From positions 310,001-374,000 of the forward strand of contig JACQDM010000001.1 in NCBI GenBank assembly GCA_016201045.1: 64,000 nt of DNA. The letters run 5' to 3'. Below are positions 19,393 through 28,391 of the stretch, piece after piece; the first letter of the stretch is position 1; each line of letters begins with the position of its first letter. Position numbers and translations under genes: made by a program. The stretch is from Afipia sp. Its GTDB lineage: Bacteria > Pseudomonadota > Alphaproteobacteria > Rhizobiales > Xanthobacteraceae. The notes beneath the pieces were generated by a model. It ran no database searches and was not told the origin of the DNA. It was given only the letters and a program-made list of their open reading frames with translations.

Positions 19393-20160
19393 TCAATCCC
19401 CCTCGAACACGGCGGACGCCGGCCCCGTCGAAAAAAACGCGTCGAAACCGCGCTGCCGATCTTTAGACTCCCAGATCATGTCGTTGATCTCGGCCTGCTT
19501 TGCATCGGCGGTCTTGACGCCGCCGCGCGCGGCAAGATTGGCCTGCATCTTCACGCCCTTGATGACGGCGGTCGGTCCAGCGGCAAGCTGGCGCGCCCAG
19601 GTCATCGACGCAGTTGCGAGGTCTGCTTCAGGCACGACGAGATTGATGATGCCCCAACGCTCAAACGCTTCAGGGGTGTGGCGACGTCCGAGCATGGCGA
19701 TTTCTTTTGCGCGCCCCGAGCCTGCGCGCTCCGCGATGCGCTGCGTGCCGCCGAGCAACGGCAGCAACCCTACCGTGACTTCGACCTGGCCGAGGAATGC
19801 AGTATCGGCGGCAACGATGATATCGCAGGTGAGCGCGAGTTCGAGACCGCCGCCAAGTACGCCGCCGTTCAGGGCCGCGACCGTTGGAATCGGAACGTCT
19901 TCGAGCGCGCGCCAGAATTCGTCGAGACGCTTTTGGCTCGATTGAATCACGGTGGTCGTTCCGAACGACTTCAATTCAGCGCCGGCACAGAAATGCCGCA
20001 TCGAACTGCGCAACAGGATTGCGCGGCAGTTCGCAGCCATCACCTGACGATACGCCTCCATCAGATCCTCGATCATTGGATCGTCGATCATATTGTGCGG
20101 CGGTTTCGCCAAGGTCACGATGCCGACTGCACCGTCAATTTCATGCGTAACTATCTTCAT
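19393..20160 (-). CDS. Enoyl-CoA hydratase/isomerase family protein
   Basis: The start at 20160 gives a 255-residue protein (MKIVTHEIDGAVGIVTL...) of normal crotonase length. The crotonase oxyanion-hole segments are present: RHFCAGAELK and ALNGGVLGGGLELAL. The Glu expected in the second catalytic position lies in the VEVTVGLLPLLGGTQRI region, where GLLPLLGGT is the usual motif. It acts on an acyl-CoA, presumably one produced by the next gene's CoA-transferase. It is the first gene of the operon and faces the AraC regulator across a 288-bp divergent promoter region. Confidence 0.92.
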   Translation of the reverse strand: MKIVTHEIDGAVGIVTLAKPPHNMIDDPMIEDLMEAYRQVMAANCRAILLRSSMRHFCAGAELKSFGTTTVIQSSQKRLDEFWRALEDVPIPTVAALNGGVLGGGLELALTCDIIVAADTAFLGQVEVTVGLLPLLGGTQRIAERAGSGRAKEIAMLGRRHTPEAFERWGIINLVVPEADLATASMTWARQLAAGPTAVIKGVKMQANLAARGGVKTADAKQAEINDMIWESKDRQRGFDAFFSTGPASAVFEGD

Positions 20161-20448
20161 TAACGCGCTCTTCCTGCCTTGCCGGACCCGATCGAGACAG
20201 GTGACATCGGCAAGCGCGCGTGTCCGCTGACTTGCGTACGTTCCTCCCCGTCGAATCGCCGGTTTGCCGACTGTTTTATTTTCTCGAACCAAGTGCCTTC
20301 GAATGCCGGTTCGCAGCAACGTCAGATCGTGCCAATGACCGCGTCAGAATCTGCCAAAACTGCCGAAACCGTTTTAAGCAAGAGTGGCGGGCTGCGTTCA
20401 AATGTGCCACTTTGCCGTGATCGAAAACCATTCACGGATGCGGGCGCG

Positions 20449-21516
20449 ATGAGGACGATCAAAATCGTCAATCCATTGTCTGCCGATCTCGATGCCCCGA
20501 CCCAGACCTTGCTGGACGTCGGCGCGCTTGCGGCTGAACTCGCGTCGCAAGGCGTATCGGTCAAAGATTTGTTTGCACGCACCGGCGTGCAGCCTGCGCA
20601 CCTTCAAGATTCACAGGCGCGAATTTCATACCGTCAGCGTCTTTCGATTTATCGAAACGCCCGCGCCTTGACCAAACATTCAGATGTCGCGTTGCGCGCC
20701 GGCGCGCGCCAGCGCATCAGCGATTATGGAATCTACGGCTATGCGATGGTCAGCAGTTCGACCTTCGGCGAGGCTTTGGAGTTCTCGCTTGAGCGCATCG
20801 CGATGGCGGGTCCGGTTGTCATGCAAATCAGCCTGCGTGTCGAAGACAACACCGCAATCCTTCGCAGTCACGGCACCGAGGCGCTGGGCGATCTCCTGCC
20901 GTTCGCGGCGGAATTTTGGCGAAGCTCAATGACGTCGTTGTTTAGCCGCGTGCTGGAAGCGCCATTTCCGACCAAACGCATGGTCTTTCCATTCGCCGCG
21001 CCGGTGCACTGGCGTAATTACGGGCGGATGTTCAATTGTCCGGTCGATTTCTCAAAAGACACGATGGAATGGCATTTCGATGCCAGCGTCCTCGATTTGC
21101 CGTGCCCAAATGCAAATCCAATTACCGCGCAGGTATGTCAGCAATTTTGCGATGTGGTTATGGCGGAGCGGCCTGGCGAATCCGATCTTGTCCGACAAAT
21201 TCGCGCCGCCTGTTTTAACAGCTCGCGAAAATTTCCCACAGCGGAGGAAATGGCCGAACAGCTGGGTTTGTCTTTACGCACGCTTCACCGGCGGCTCGCG
21301 GCAGAAGACCTTTCCTATCAGGAAATTCTCGACAACATGCGCCGCACAGTCGCAATCGAGTTTTTAGAGAATACGCAGTTGCAAATCGACCAAGTGGCCG
21401 AGCGCGTCGGGTTTTCGGATGCGGCGAGTTTTCGCAAGGCCTTCAGAAAATGGACCGGAGCCTCGCCGACCGATTACCGCCGAACGAATGTCGATGGCGC
21501 GGGGGCGGCCTCGTGA
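20449..21516 (+). CDS. AraC-family transcriptional regulator with N-terminal sensing domain
   Basis: The start at 20449 (MRTIKIVNPLSADLDAP) gives a 355-residue protein. The N-terminal part (about 20-210) matches the arabinose-binding-type sensing domain found in OruR/FeaR-like AraC regulators. The C-terminus has two helix-turn-helix motifs (EEMAEQLGLSLRTLHRRL and [20 protein letters not shown]) ending TGASPTDYR. A longer frame reaching 20179 is possible but would run into the divergent promoter. It most likely controls the divergent hydratase/CoA-transferase/symporter/fumarylacetoacetase operon, activated by that pathway's substrate. Confidence 0.9.
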   Translation: MRTIKIVNPLSADLDAPTQTLLDVGALAAELASQGVSVKDLFARTGVQPAHLQDSQARISYRQRLSIYRNARALTKHSDVALRAGARQRISDYGIYGYAMVSSSTFGEALEFSLERIAMAGPVVMQISLRVEDNTAILRSHGTEALGDLLPFAAEFWRSSMTSLFSRVLEAPFPTKRMVFPFAAPVHWRNYGRMFNCPVDFSKDTMEWHFDASVLDLPCPNANPITAQVCQQFCDVVMAERPGESDLVRQIRAACFNSSRKFPTAEEMAEQLGLSLRTLHRRLAAEDLSYQEILDNMRRTVAIEFLENTQLQIDQVAERVGFSDAASFRKAFRKWTGASPTDYRRTNVDGAGAAS

Positions 21517-21563
21517 AAATCAGATGGCACATACGCGAGTTAGTCTTGTAACCAAACGACGCC

Positions 21564-21656
21564 AGACTGATAAGGTTTTTAGTGCTTGTTCACCAATCAG
21601 CAAACCGACACCATTTTCGTCGTTGCTTACCAGTCAGCTAACTAACTCCATTTGTT
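21564..21656. repeat. Intergenic hairpin repeat, copy 2 (longer, diverged)
   Basis: It starts agactgataagg (21564-21575) and carries gttgcttaccagtcagc (21622-21638) followed by taactaactccattt, the same order of parts as copy 1 but with a longer inner segment that holds an extra caatcagcaaaccgacaccatt block. It sits between the convergent AraC and DUF6894 genes. Confidence 0.7.
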
Positions 21657-21757
21657 TAATTCGTTTCCAAAGTTATCATTCTGTGGTCGCGGCCACCCAA
21701 CGCGGTCTATGTCACGAGCAGATCGTCTACACCAATAGACAGGCGTCAGTCTGGATT

Positions 21758-21985
21758 TCATTTAGGTAGCTTCGGGTAAACCGGTTCGCGATGAATTTCG
21801 CAGCCTGATTCATCAATAACCGAAATCGCAAGGTGCGGCTCGTTGTGAATCCGTTCGTTACGAAATCGCTGCGCAAGAACTTTGCTGTGTTCTATTGCTT
21901 CTGAGTTCAAGAAGAATTTCTTCCCTATTCGGTCACGAATCGTAACGCCGTTTTTCGTATCGAAATAGAAAATCTTCTGCGGCAC
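21758..21985 (-). CDS. Small DUF6894-like protein
   Basis: The 75-residue protein opens with (M/V)PQKIFYFDTKNGVTIRD, like the short alphaproteobacterial DUF6894 family that begins with a FYFDT..G segment, continues with a helix (LNSEAIEHSKVLAQRF) and ends in a beta strand with VIDESG. The start is a GTG. It lies 29 bp downstream of luxI-1 on the same strand and may be part of that transcript. No function is known. Confidence 0.6.
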   Translation of the reverse strand: MPQKIFYFDTKNGVTIRDRIGKKFFLNSEAIEHSKVLAQRFRNERIHNEPHLAISVIDESGCEIHREPVYPKLPK

Positions 21986-22014
21986 CTCGATCTCCTGCTA
22001 CCGAACCGCAAAGT

Positions 22015-22629
22015 CTAAGCGATCTTGCGATGCTCGATTTCGCGCTCGAGTACGCTTCCGGGAAAACCAGCCCTCCTCCACATTTCCTGAATGACGCTTT
22101 CACTGACCTCCAATGATACGGCTGCAAGCAATTCACCGTTACAATCGGCTGGTATTCCGAGTGGCGTGATTTTCATTCCTTCGGCCTGAAAGTACGGCAA
22201 TCTGAATGCCCGAACAAACGAGGTGATGGCCGATGCGCCCTGCATTTCGCAATATTCGTGCGCTCCGGCGAAAACTTCTGCATGAGTACTGCCCCCGCGA
22301 CAGTCGCGCGCGACCCCACCTCTCGTAAGCTCGAAAATGTCAGAGCGCTGCGGCACCGGTCCTTCGACGTACATGGGGAAAACTTCGCTGAGCATATGTG
22401 GGAGGGTCGTTGGATAAAGACGGCAATACCCTATGACCCGTTCTTGGCTATTAATGGAAACAATGTGGATTGCGTGTTCGTTGTCGTACCGGTCTTTTTC
22501 GTAGACGCCATCAACTTCGAACTGTTTCCACCCAAGCTCTTCCACGAAAATCTGATGACGCAATCTAAAAACCTGGTCGAGAGTTCCAGCGTACCTTAGA
22601 GCGTTTGCGCTATCGATTATTCGGATCAC
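22015..22629 (-). CDS. Acyl-homoserine-lactone synthase (LuxI family), copy 1
   Basis: The GTG start at 22629 is chosen because AAGGAGG sits 5 bp upstream and the product (204 residues) then begins VIRIIDSANALRY, in register with the second LuxI of the window. The invariant LuxI residues are present: Arg in RLRHQIF, Trp in LGW, the acidic pair in FEVDGVYEKDRYDN, Arg in YCRLYPTT, and Glu/Arg in FELTRGGV. It makes an acyl-homoserine lactone from SAM and an acyl donor; the acyl chain is not predictable. It follows luxR-1, with a dyad at 22680-22697 between them. Confidence 0.93.
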   Translation of the reverse strand: MIRIIDSANALRYAGTLDQVFRLRHQIFVEELGWKQFEVDGVYEKDRYDNEHAIHIVSINSQERVIGYCRLYPTTLPHMLSEVFPMYVEGPVPQRSDIFELTRGGVARDCRGGSTHAEVFAGAHEYCEMQGASAITSFVRAFRLPYFQAEGMKITPLGIPADCNGELLAAVSLEVSESVIQEMWRRAGFPGSVLEREIEHRKIA

Positions 22630-22679
22630 GGCTGCCTCCTTGATTGGAGACAACCTTCAGCAGCTATGAATTTTCACAT

Positions 22680-22697
22680 ATACCCCGACCGGGGTAT
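22680..22697. promoter_or_regulatory. Candidate lux box upstream of luxI-1
   Basis: ATACCCC and GGGGTAT are perfect inverted arms around 4 bases (gacc), an 18-bp dyad of the size bound by LuxR dimers. Its centre lies about 60 bp before the luxI-1 start, in the 73-bp gap between luxR-1 and luxI-1, where an activating lux box would be expected. Confidence 0.7.
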
Positions 22698-22702
22698 TGA
22701 CG

Positions 22703-23434
22703 TTAGGGGTTTATCTCACCCCGACGGAAGGCTTCGACGGCAGCTTGCGCTCTCGTATGTGCGTCGAGTTTTGCCATCGCCGTCTTGGCAATTTTGTTCA
22801 CCGTGTCTTCAGCGATGTTTAGAATTTCGCCGATATCCCACGCAGTTTTTCCCAACGCAATCCACGTCATCACATCGCGTTCGCGAGACGACAGGGCTCC
22901 TGCTATCTTAATCTGACCGCCGAAAGATGCAAATTTATTTACCGCATATACGCCGACCAACTGCATCAGACCTAAGGCATCCGCGGATTGATCGGCCTCG
23001 TAACCACTAAATGAAAATCCGGATTGATATCCGCCATGGCCGTGTATTGGCACGCAGATGCCACAACGCATTCCAAAATCCCGGGCTGCGGTTACCATCA
23101 CCCGGTTGGCGTATATATCGTCCTTGTTGATTTCTACACTTGACCAGAGGAACGCATTTTTTTTAACGCGCAGCGCATGAGCGACGCGATCGCGTTTGTT
23201 CCAGCCCGGCTGGCTATACTGATCTACCCAACCCCGCGGCCAGGTACTCAAGAGTAGTCTTTGCTTAAAAATACTATTTGCCGAAGGGCCGGCAATATGA
23301 GCCGCGTACTCATAGCCAAGGCGCTTCGAAAATGCACTGATACTCTCGGAAAGCAGGCCCGAACTTTTGCACCGATTGAACGTGTCGATCGTCCCCATCA
23401 ACAGATCGAAATAAGGTCCCTTCGCGGTCGCCAT
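22703..23434 (-). CDS. LuxR-family quorum-sensing regulator, copy 1
   Basis: The ATG at 23434 follows GGAG at good spacing, giving 243 residues. The N-terminal autoinducer-binding domain has the Trp/Tyr/Asp set seen in AHL receptors (WPRGWVDQY, then KRD). The Pro after that Asp, normally conserved, is Arg here. A GICVPIHG segment follows. The C-terminal LuxR HTH (SSRERDVMTWIALGKTAWDIGEIL...DTVNK) is complete. It is directly upstream of luxI-1 and is presumably its cognate receptor. Confidence 0.9.
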   Translation of the reverse strand: MATAKGPYFDLLMGTIDTFNRCKSSGLLSESISAFSKRLGYEYAAHIAGPSANSIFKQRLLLSTWPRGWVDQYSQPGWNKRDRVAHALRVKKNAFLWSSVEINKDDIYANRVMVTAARDFGMRCGICVPIHGHGGYQSGFSFSGYEADQSADALGLMQLVGVYAVNKFASFGGQIKIAGALSSRERDVMTWIALGKTAWDIGEILNIAEDTVNKIAKTAMAKLDAHTRAQAAVEAFRRGEINP

Positions 23435-23571
23435 TCCGCAGCTCCATTGCCACGGCACGATTTTGGAATAAACCCCTCAAAGTTGCAATACAGTATCGCC
23501 GCCCGTGCGCGTAGCAAAATGCCGTCCGCTCCACCACCCCGTCTTACCGGACTTCGACAAAGTCCACGCGC

Positions 23572-24828
23572 TCAGCTCAGCTTAGGCGGCGCGGGTAGCA
23601 AACAAAAGCCTACGCAGCCAACGACAACTACCGAGCTGAGCGACAAGAATACCCATTGGAGCGAATCTGCATCTCCCGAAACCGCAAGATCACTGACGAC
23701 AGCGGTCATCATCTGAACGATCGCCGCCCCGAGGAAGACCGACATATTTAGCAGTGATAGCGCGCGACCGATTACCGCTGGTTCATAGGACGAGCGAACA
23801 TCAGCATACTGCAATATCGTAAAGCCTGAGAGCGCGCCAATTGCTACGATGCCAATCAGCGTCGTCGTCAATGGTTTTTGATAAGAGAAACCAAGCCATA
23901 AAACCCCAACGGACATCGCCAACGCGCTTGCAACTATAAGATATCGACGACTTTTCCCGCCCGGATCAATCCATCCAAATACGAAAGGGCTTAAAGTCAT
24001 TAGGACAGAGAGGACCAACACAACGTTGCCACTCTGAATCAATGAGAGGCCTTGCCGTTCCGAAAGAAAGGGAACAATCCAAAACCCTCGAAAAGATATC
24101 ATGCAGGCGTAGCAAACACCTCCCAACAGCAGGATAGCGACAGTGCCGCGTCGTCTCAAGAGAGATCCGACCAATCGAAAAGACTGGCCAACCGTTTCCT
24201 GCGCTGTTGTTTGCACTTCTTTTTTGTCTACCCAGAGAAAGCAAGCCGCGATCGCAAAGACCGCAGCCAATGACACCACGATAAAAGCAGCCCGCCACGA
24301 CCACATTTCAACAACGTACGCTAGTGGCGTCGCCGTTATCAGCATACCCAGCCCGCCCAAGCCAAGAACCAGCCCGGAAAGAACCGCAAAGCGATCGGGT
24401 GAGAAATACTTCGATACAAAAACTAAAGAACCAAGAAATACAGCTGAGCAGCCAATTCCTATGAGAACTTGGCTCACGAGGAGGATCGGAAAATTGGGCG
24501 CGATGCACGACAGGAAACTACCGAAGGTCGCAACAGCGAACGACCACGTAACGGTTCGGCCAGGTCCAAACCGATCAATGGCTATGCCGACGAAAAGCTG
24601 CATAGCGCCGAAGGCAAAATTATAAGCCGCGGAAAAATAACCGACGGATTGGATCGACAATGCAAAATCTTGACCGATCCCTGGCGCTACGACCGCAGGT
24701 AGTGTTCGAAAGACATTGCTTAGAATGTAAACCGCAACGAAGGCGGATAATTGAAAGTACTTGAGAGGCGCGACGGTTGAGGCTTTGACCTGATCACTCA
24801 AAGTGAGTCGTCCAAATATTCCGTTCAA
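23572..24828 (-). CDS. MFS transporter
   Basis: The 418-residue protein has twelve predicted transmembrane helices, with the MFS loop 2-3 motif in GIAIDRFGPGRT and a long loop between helices 6 and 7. The N-terminus resembles the nitrate/drug branch (YFSAAYNFAFGAMQLFVG). The start codon (TTG at 24828) is uncertain. It sits between the patatin-GH19 gene and luxR-1, on the same strand as both, so export or uptake of a quorum-regulated compound is possible; the substrate is unknown. Confidence 0.88.
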   Translation of the reverse strand: MNGIFGRLTLSDQVKASTVAPLKYFQLSAFVAVYILSNVFRTLPAVVAPGIGQDFALSIQSVGYFSAAYNFAFGAMQLFVGIAIDRFGPGRTVTWSFAVATFGSFLSCIAPNFPILLVSQVLIGIGCSAVFLGSLVFVSKYFSPDRFAVLSGLVLGLGGLGMLITATPLAYVVEMWSWRAAFIVVSLAAVFAIAACFLWVDKKEVQTTAQETVGQSFRLVGSLLRRRGTVAILLLGGVCYACMISFRGFWIVPFLSERQGLSLIQSGNVVLVLSVLMTLSPFVFGWIDPGGKSRRYLIVASALAMSVGVLWLGFSYQKPLTTTLIGIVAIGALSGFTILQYADVRSSYEPAVIGRALSLLNMSVFLGAAIVQMMTAVVSDLAVSGDADSLQWVFLSLSSVVVVGCVGFCLLPAPPKLS

Positions 24829-24926
24829 CCCCGTCTAGAATCGACAATCGTGTTATTCGCTGCAGAAATCAAGCTACTGAATCCTCACTTTCGCCGAAAG
24901 TGCGCTCACAAAGGGCCGAAGCATCA

Positions 24927-24965
24927 AACTGATAAGCTTTGTCTTCTTTGCTTGCCAGTCGGCGT
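24927..24965. repeat. Intergenic hairpin repeat, copy 3 (short)
   Basis: aactgataagc (24927-24937) and gcttgccagtcggc (24950-24963) form an imperfect hairpin, with the same outer sequence as the other copies. It lies in the gap between the MFS gene and the patatin-GH19 gene, which are in tandem, so it is the only copy not between convergent genes. Confidence 0.6.
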
Positions 24966-25000
24966 TCCTTCGGATGACATCTTCGATGCTATCGGCTGCT

Positions 25001-28000
25001 TCATTTTGAATCAGGTCGAACGATATAGTTATTGATTTTGTCGGCGATGGCTTCATTTTTACTTGCGGCTAAAATGCAATTTGCAAACATTTTGCTTTTT
25101 TCACCAACTTGAACCTGATCGGTTGGGCCGTGATCCATATCCACTTGAAGTGCGCGCACCTCAGCAAACTCTTTGCCATTTTTCAGCGAATCCCACAAAG
25201 AACCATCATGATATTGATGCTTGCGCAGGTGCGCTAGCGTCACCTTTGCAGAGATTTTCGCATTCCAGAGGGCGTCTGGAAAATCCATCAACTCTAGACC
25301 AGGCAGAGATCCAAGGTCCTTAATCTGCTTATCGGCTTCAGAATACTGCCCACGGCCAACGAGTTGGTACATGCCGCGCGGTCGATAATTCCAACCATCG
25401 TCTGTTCCTGACTTATTATCGAACCCTTTGCCCCACACAGTATTCGCTAACAACATGGGTTTGTTGACGAACGTACCGAGAGGTACGGGAGGTTTTCCAG
25501 CAGCGATTGCCGCATCATTTATCTGGCTTATCCTGTCTTTCCAGCGTTGAGGTATTTGCTCTACCTTGTTGAACGACAGATTTTCGCTGGTTCGCGTGAA
25601 ATCCGCGCTATCGTAAGATACCGAGCCAAGGGCATATGCGAGAACGTTCGTATCTTTGTCGCCGCCTGCTTCCCATTCGTTGATAAGGGACCGCAGATTT
25701 TCTGCCTGAAAATAAGTTAGGTATGTCTCGCGAAAAACGGGAAACGGCAGTTCCGGTTTTCCCTGTGCTCGAGCGGAAATCTGTTCCCGCTCTCTTTTTT
25801 CGGAGATTTGATTGAATTGCTCGCGATGCCGCGCTTGTAACCAGTTCTTCTCGTAGCAAAGGATCACTTTGTCGGAAAATTTCGGCGCGGACGCCTGGAG
25901 AGGGCCGTTGTTTGGTGGCCCGCTTTGCTGGCTTGCGGTCAATGCAGAAACATAGGCATTAGCTCGCTCAGCATCTCGCTGCGCTTTAAAGGCGTCCCGC
26001 ACGGTACCATTGAGCAGATGGAAGACTTGTATTTGGGTGCAGTCAGCATTCGACATCAAATTCCGGGTTTGTGAGAAGTTGGAGTCCGGCAAGCAATCCC
26101 AGAAACGACCGCTGCTTTGGCTGACGATATCTGCTGTCTTTGACGACAATGTCCATCCAAGTGGCAGCGAATAAAAGACGTCAGACATACCAAGTTTGGC
26201 AAACGCGTTAAATTTTGGATTTGCTGCGGATTCCGCTGGTGGACCATCAAAAAGGGCCGCGCGATTTAGCGCCGAATAAGTTCGCGACGTGCGCGAGCTT
26301 AGCAATGCCCGAATTGGCTCCATGATTTCGCTGAACGATCGGCTTCCGTGATCTGAGAAATCACCAGTAGCCAGCGAAATGAGGTAAATCCGAAATTTCG
26401 GCACATCCGCGGTACCTGCCACGACTTTAATCTTCTCGATCAAATCGAGTGCTGTCTGCGTGCCAGAATTCTCTGCGTAACCGCCATCAACTAGACGAGC
26501 ATAGGTGTTCAGTTTTGTGATGCACTCGTTTTTAATTGCAACCGTCGCGGCCGGCGTAACCCAAGGAAATCGAGCGCTGGCAAACGCCGCGGCACTCAAT
26601 GGGAGAGCGAGAGATTTGCTTGAAATAATGCCGTTTGCGGCGTCTTTACCTTTGCTAACATTTGCCAAAGTGCAAACGTCCACATCCTTGGGGTGGTTCG
26701 GATCGAGGTCAAAAGGAGAAATTACCACTCGCTTGCCACTGCCAACATCTGTTGTGTTGATGAGCAGAGCTGGCACCTGACCATCGGGCGTCCAGCGCGA
26801 TTGGAAATCCTGCTTTAGTAGATTTTGGGAAACCACGCCATCTGCACGAGCAAAAGCTTTTTCAGCGGCATTCTCGAGCGAATACTCGAGGAAACGTGCA
26901 CGATCCAGCTCTTTGACCGGCAGCGGCAGGAAGGTTTGTGAAAAATCTGTAAAAAGAAACCCGGCAGTCAGCGGCGCCAAAAAATCTGAAGACAAAATTG
27001 AATCAACCCGTTGCTCCGTTTCACCCGTTGATTGAAGCTTTGATAACCGTGCCACTCCGTTGAGGAAGTCAGCAATATTTTGGCAGGCGGGTGCGTCGTC
27101 ACTTTGGGATTTCGCTATATCGACGGCAGTTGCAGCCGCAAAGGTCGCCGCCCCAACAGAGCCGCCTGACACCGTGCTCATGGCAAAAATGTGCTGACGA
27201 AAGGCTGGGCAGAGATCTTGCGTTCGAGCAAGAAATTTTGCGGCATTCTGCGCTGCATATATTCCACCCCCCTGCGCTGTGACGATAAAGACCGGATATT
27301 CGCCACGCTTCTGAGACTCAGCTACGCGCGTTGGTTGCTTAATCCATATTTCAAATGCCGAAATGGCAGATTGTCGCGGTAGCGCCGAATGATCGATGAG
27401 CCTTAACGCGTGATCATCGTTCCGGCCAAACCATGCAACGAGTACCGCCCATAAAAGGATCAACGGAATGTACGGGACGTTGTGTTCAATAGTTTTCAGC
27501 GAAGCGTGAATGACGAAACCCGTCACGCAGAGTGTGAATAGAGCGACGATGCCAAACGTGCCGATCGATTGAGCGATTCTGTCTGGTATCCAGACAAACA
27601 ACACTGTGAGAAAAACGATTGCCAGAATCGTAAGCGCTGCAAAGGCACCACGATCAAAATACCGGCGATTAATAGTGTCTGACCATGTGTTCAACTTAGT
27701 TGCTTGCGAAAGGCGCATAGCAATAAAAAGAAATGCAGATCCCAACAGCCCAAAAAGCGTTGCAAATATTGCGAGCGACAATCTATCGTAACTGATCGCG
27801 ATCCACTCGATCCGATGAATGCTTCCTATTTCTTGACTTATCGCCTTCTGAGCCGGTGTCAGGACGGCACTTGGACGTGAAAGTATGTTTCCGACAATTG
27901 CTGCGATTATCGGTAACACACCGATTACCGCCGGTGTCAGGCGAAACAGGAATTCACTTCGCGGAGTGAGAGAGTTATTCTTTAATAGAATGGATTTCGT

Positions 28001-28225
28001 CAACGTCGAAAGCTGGAGCGTGCCAAGCCATAAAATCAGTGCGATAAGTACAACAGAAAGAAACTCTTCTGCCATCTGCCAACCATAGTCGGCAGCAGCA
28101 ATTCGATAAAGTTCGTGTACCTGATCTGGCCCCGCTAACAAGAGCGATACGAATGCCGCGACGGCGATGACCCATCTGCAATTTCTAAGAAATAGAAAGA
28201 ATTGCGCCCTTGTTGTCATCATCAC
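25001..28225 (-). CDS. Membrane-anchored patatin-like phospholipase with C-terminal GH19-like domain
   Basis: The protein has 1074 residues. Seven hydrophobic helices occupy about residues 11-31, 52-71, 93-114, 149-170, 193-213, 222-241 and 250-267. A patatin-like domain follows: oxyanion GGG at 319-321, nucleophile Ser356 in SGGSVG, ASARFPWVTPA, and catalytic Asp580 in VDGGYAENSG. A Lys/Arg/Glu-rich stretch (about 740-830) leads to a region (about 835-1030) that resembles GH19 chitinase/lysozyme: AYALGSVSYDSADF, ENLSF, LANTVWGKGF and GWNYRPRGMYQLVGRGQYSEA. The usual catalytic HE pair is replaced by Tyr-Asp (Asp872), so hydrolysis is doubtful and binding may remain. It lies 166 bp downstream of luxI-2, probably under quorum control. 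Which side of the membrane each domain faces is unclear. Confidence 0.85.
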   Translation of the reverse strand: MMMTTRAQFFLFLRNCRWVIAVAAFVSLLLAGPDQVHELYRIAAADYGWQMAEEFLSVVLIALILWLGTLQLSTLTKSILLKNNSLTPRSEFLFRLTPAVIGVLPIIAAIVGNILSRPSAVLTPAQKAISQEIGSIHRIEWIAISYDRLSLAIFATLFGLLGSAFLFIAMRLSQATKLNTWSDTINRRYFDRGAFAALTILAIVFLTVLFVWIPDRIAQSIGTFGIVALFTLCVTGFVIHASLKTIEHNVPYIPLILLWAVLVAWFGRNDDHALRLIDHSALPRQSAISAFEIWIKQPTRVAESQKRGEYPVFIVTAQGGGIYAAQNAAKFLARTQDLCPAFRQHIFAMSTVSGGSVGAATFAAATAVDIAKSQSDDAPACQNIADFLNGVARLSKLQSTGETEQRVDSILSSDFLAPLTAGFLFTDFSQTFLPLPVKELDRARFLEYSLENAAEKAFARADGVVSQNLLKQDFQSRWTPDGQVPALLINTTDVGSGKRVVISPFDLDPNHPKDVDVCTLANVSKGKDAANGIISSKSLALPLSAAAFASARFPWVTPAATVAIKNECITKLNTYARLVDGGYAENSGTQTALDLIEKIKVVAGTADVPKFRIYLISLATGDFSDHGSRSFSEIMEPIRALLSSRTSRTYSALNRAALFDGPPAESAANPKFNAFAKLGMSDVFYSLPLGWTLSSKTADIVSQSSGRFWDCLPDSNFSQTRNLMSNADCTQIQVFHLLNGTVRDAFKAQRDAERANAYVSALTASQQSGPPNNGPLQASAPKFSDKVILCYEKNWLQARHREQFNQISEKREREQISARAQGKPELPFPVFRETYLTYFQAENLRSLINEWEAGGDKDTNVLAYALGSVSYDSADFTRTSENLSFNKVEQIPQRWKDRISQINDAAIAAGKPPVPLGTFVNKPMLLANTVWGKGFDNKSGTDDGWNYRPRGMYQLVGRGQYSEADKQIKDLGSLPGLELMDFPDALWNAKISAKVTLAHLRKHQYHDGSLWDSLKNGKEFAEVRALQVDMDHGPTDQVQVGEKSKMFANCILAASKNEAIADKINNYIVRPDSK

Positions 28226-28391
28226 TCTTGGTTCCTGTCACTAAATATCGCGTAAAATCTTCCGCGGTTAAGCCGGATGACTCTATATATTGTGGACCCA
28301 GAAAATCTTGAAGCTTCACCCTTTCTTAGTCCAAAACGTCGACGGCGGTTATCAGATCCGCCGGTCAGTGAGCGCGCTAAAAGCAATTGCG

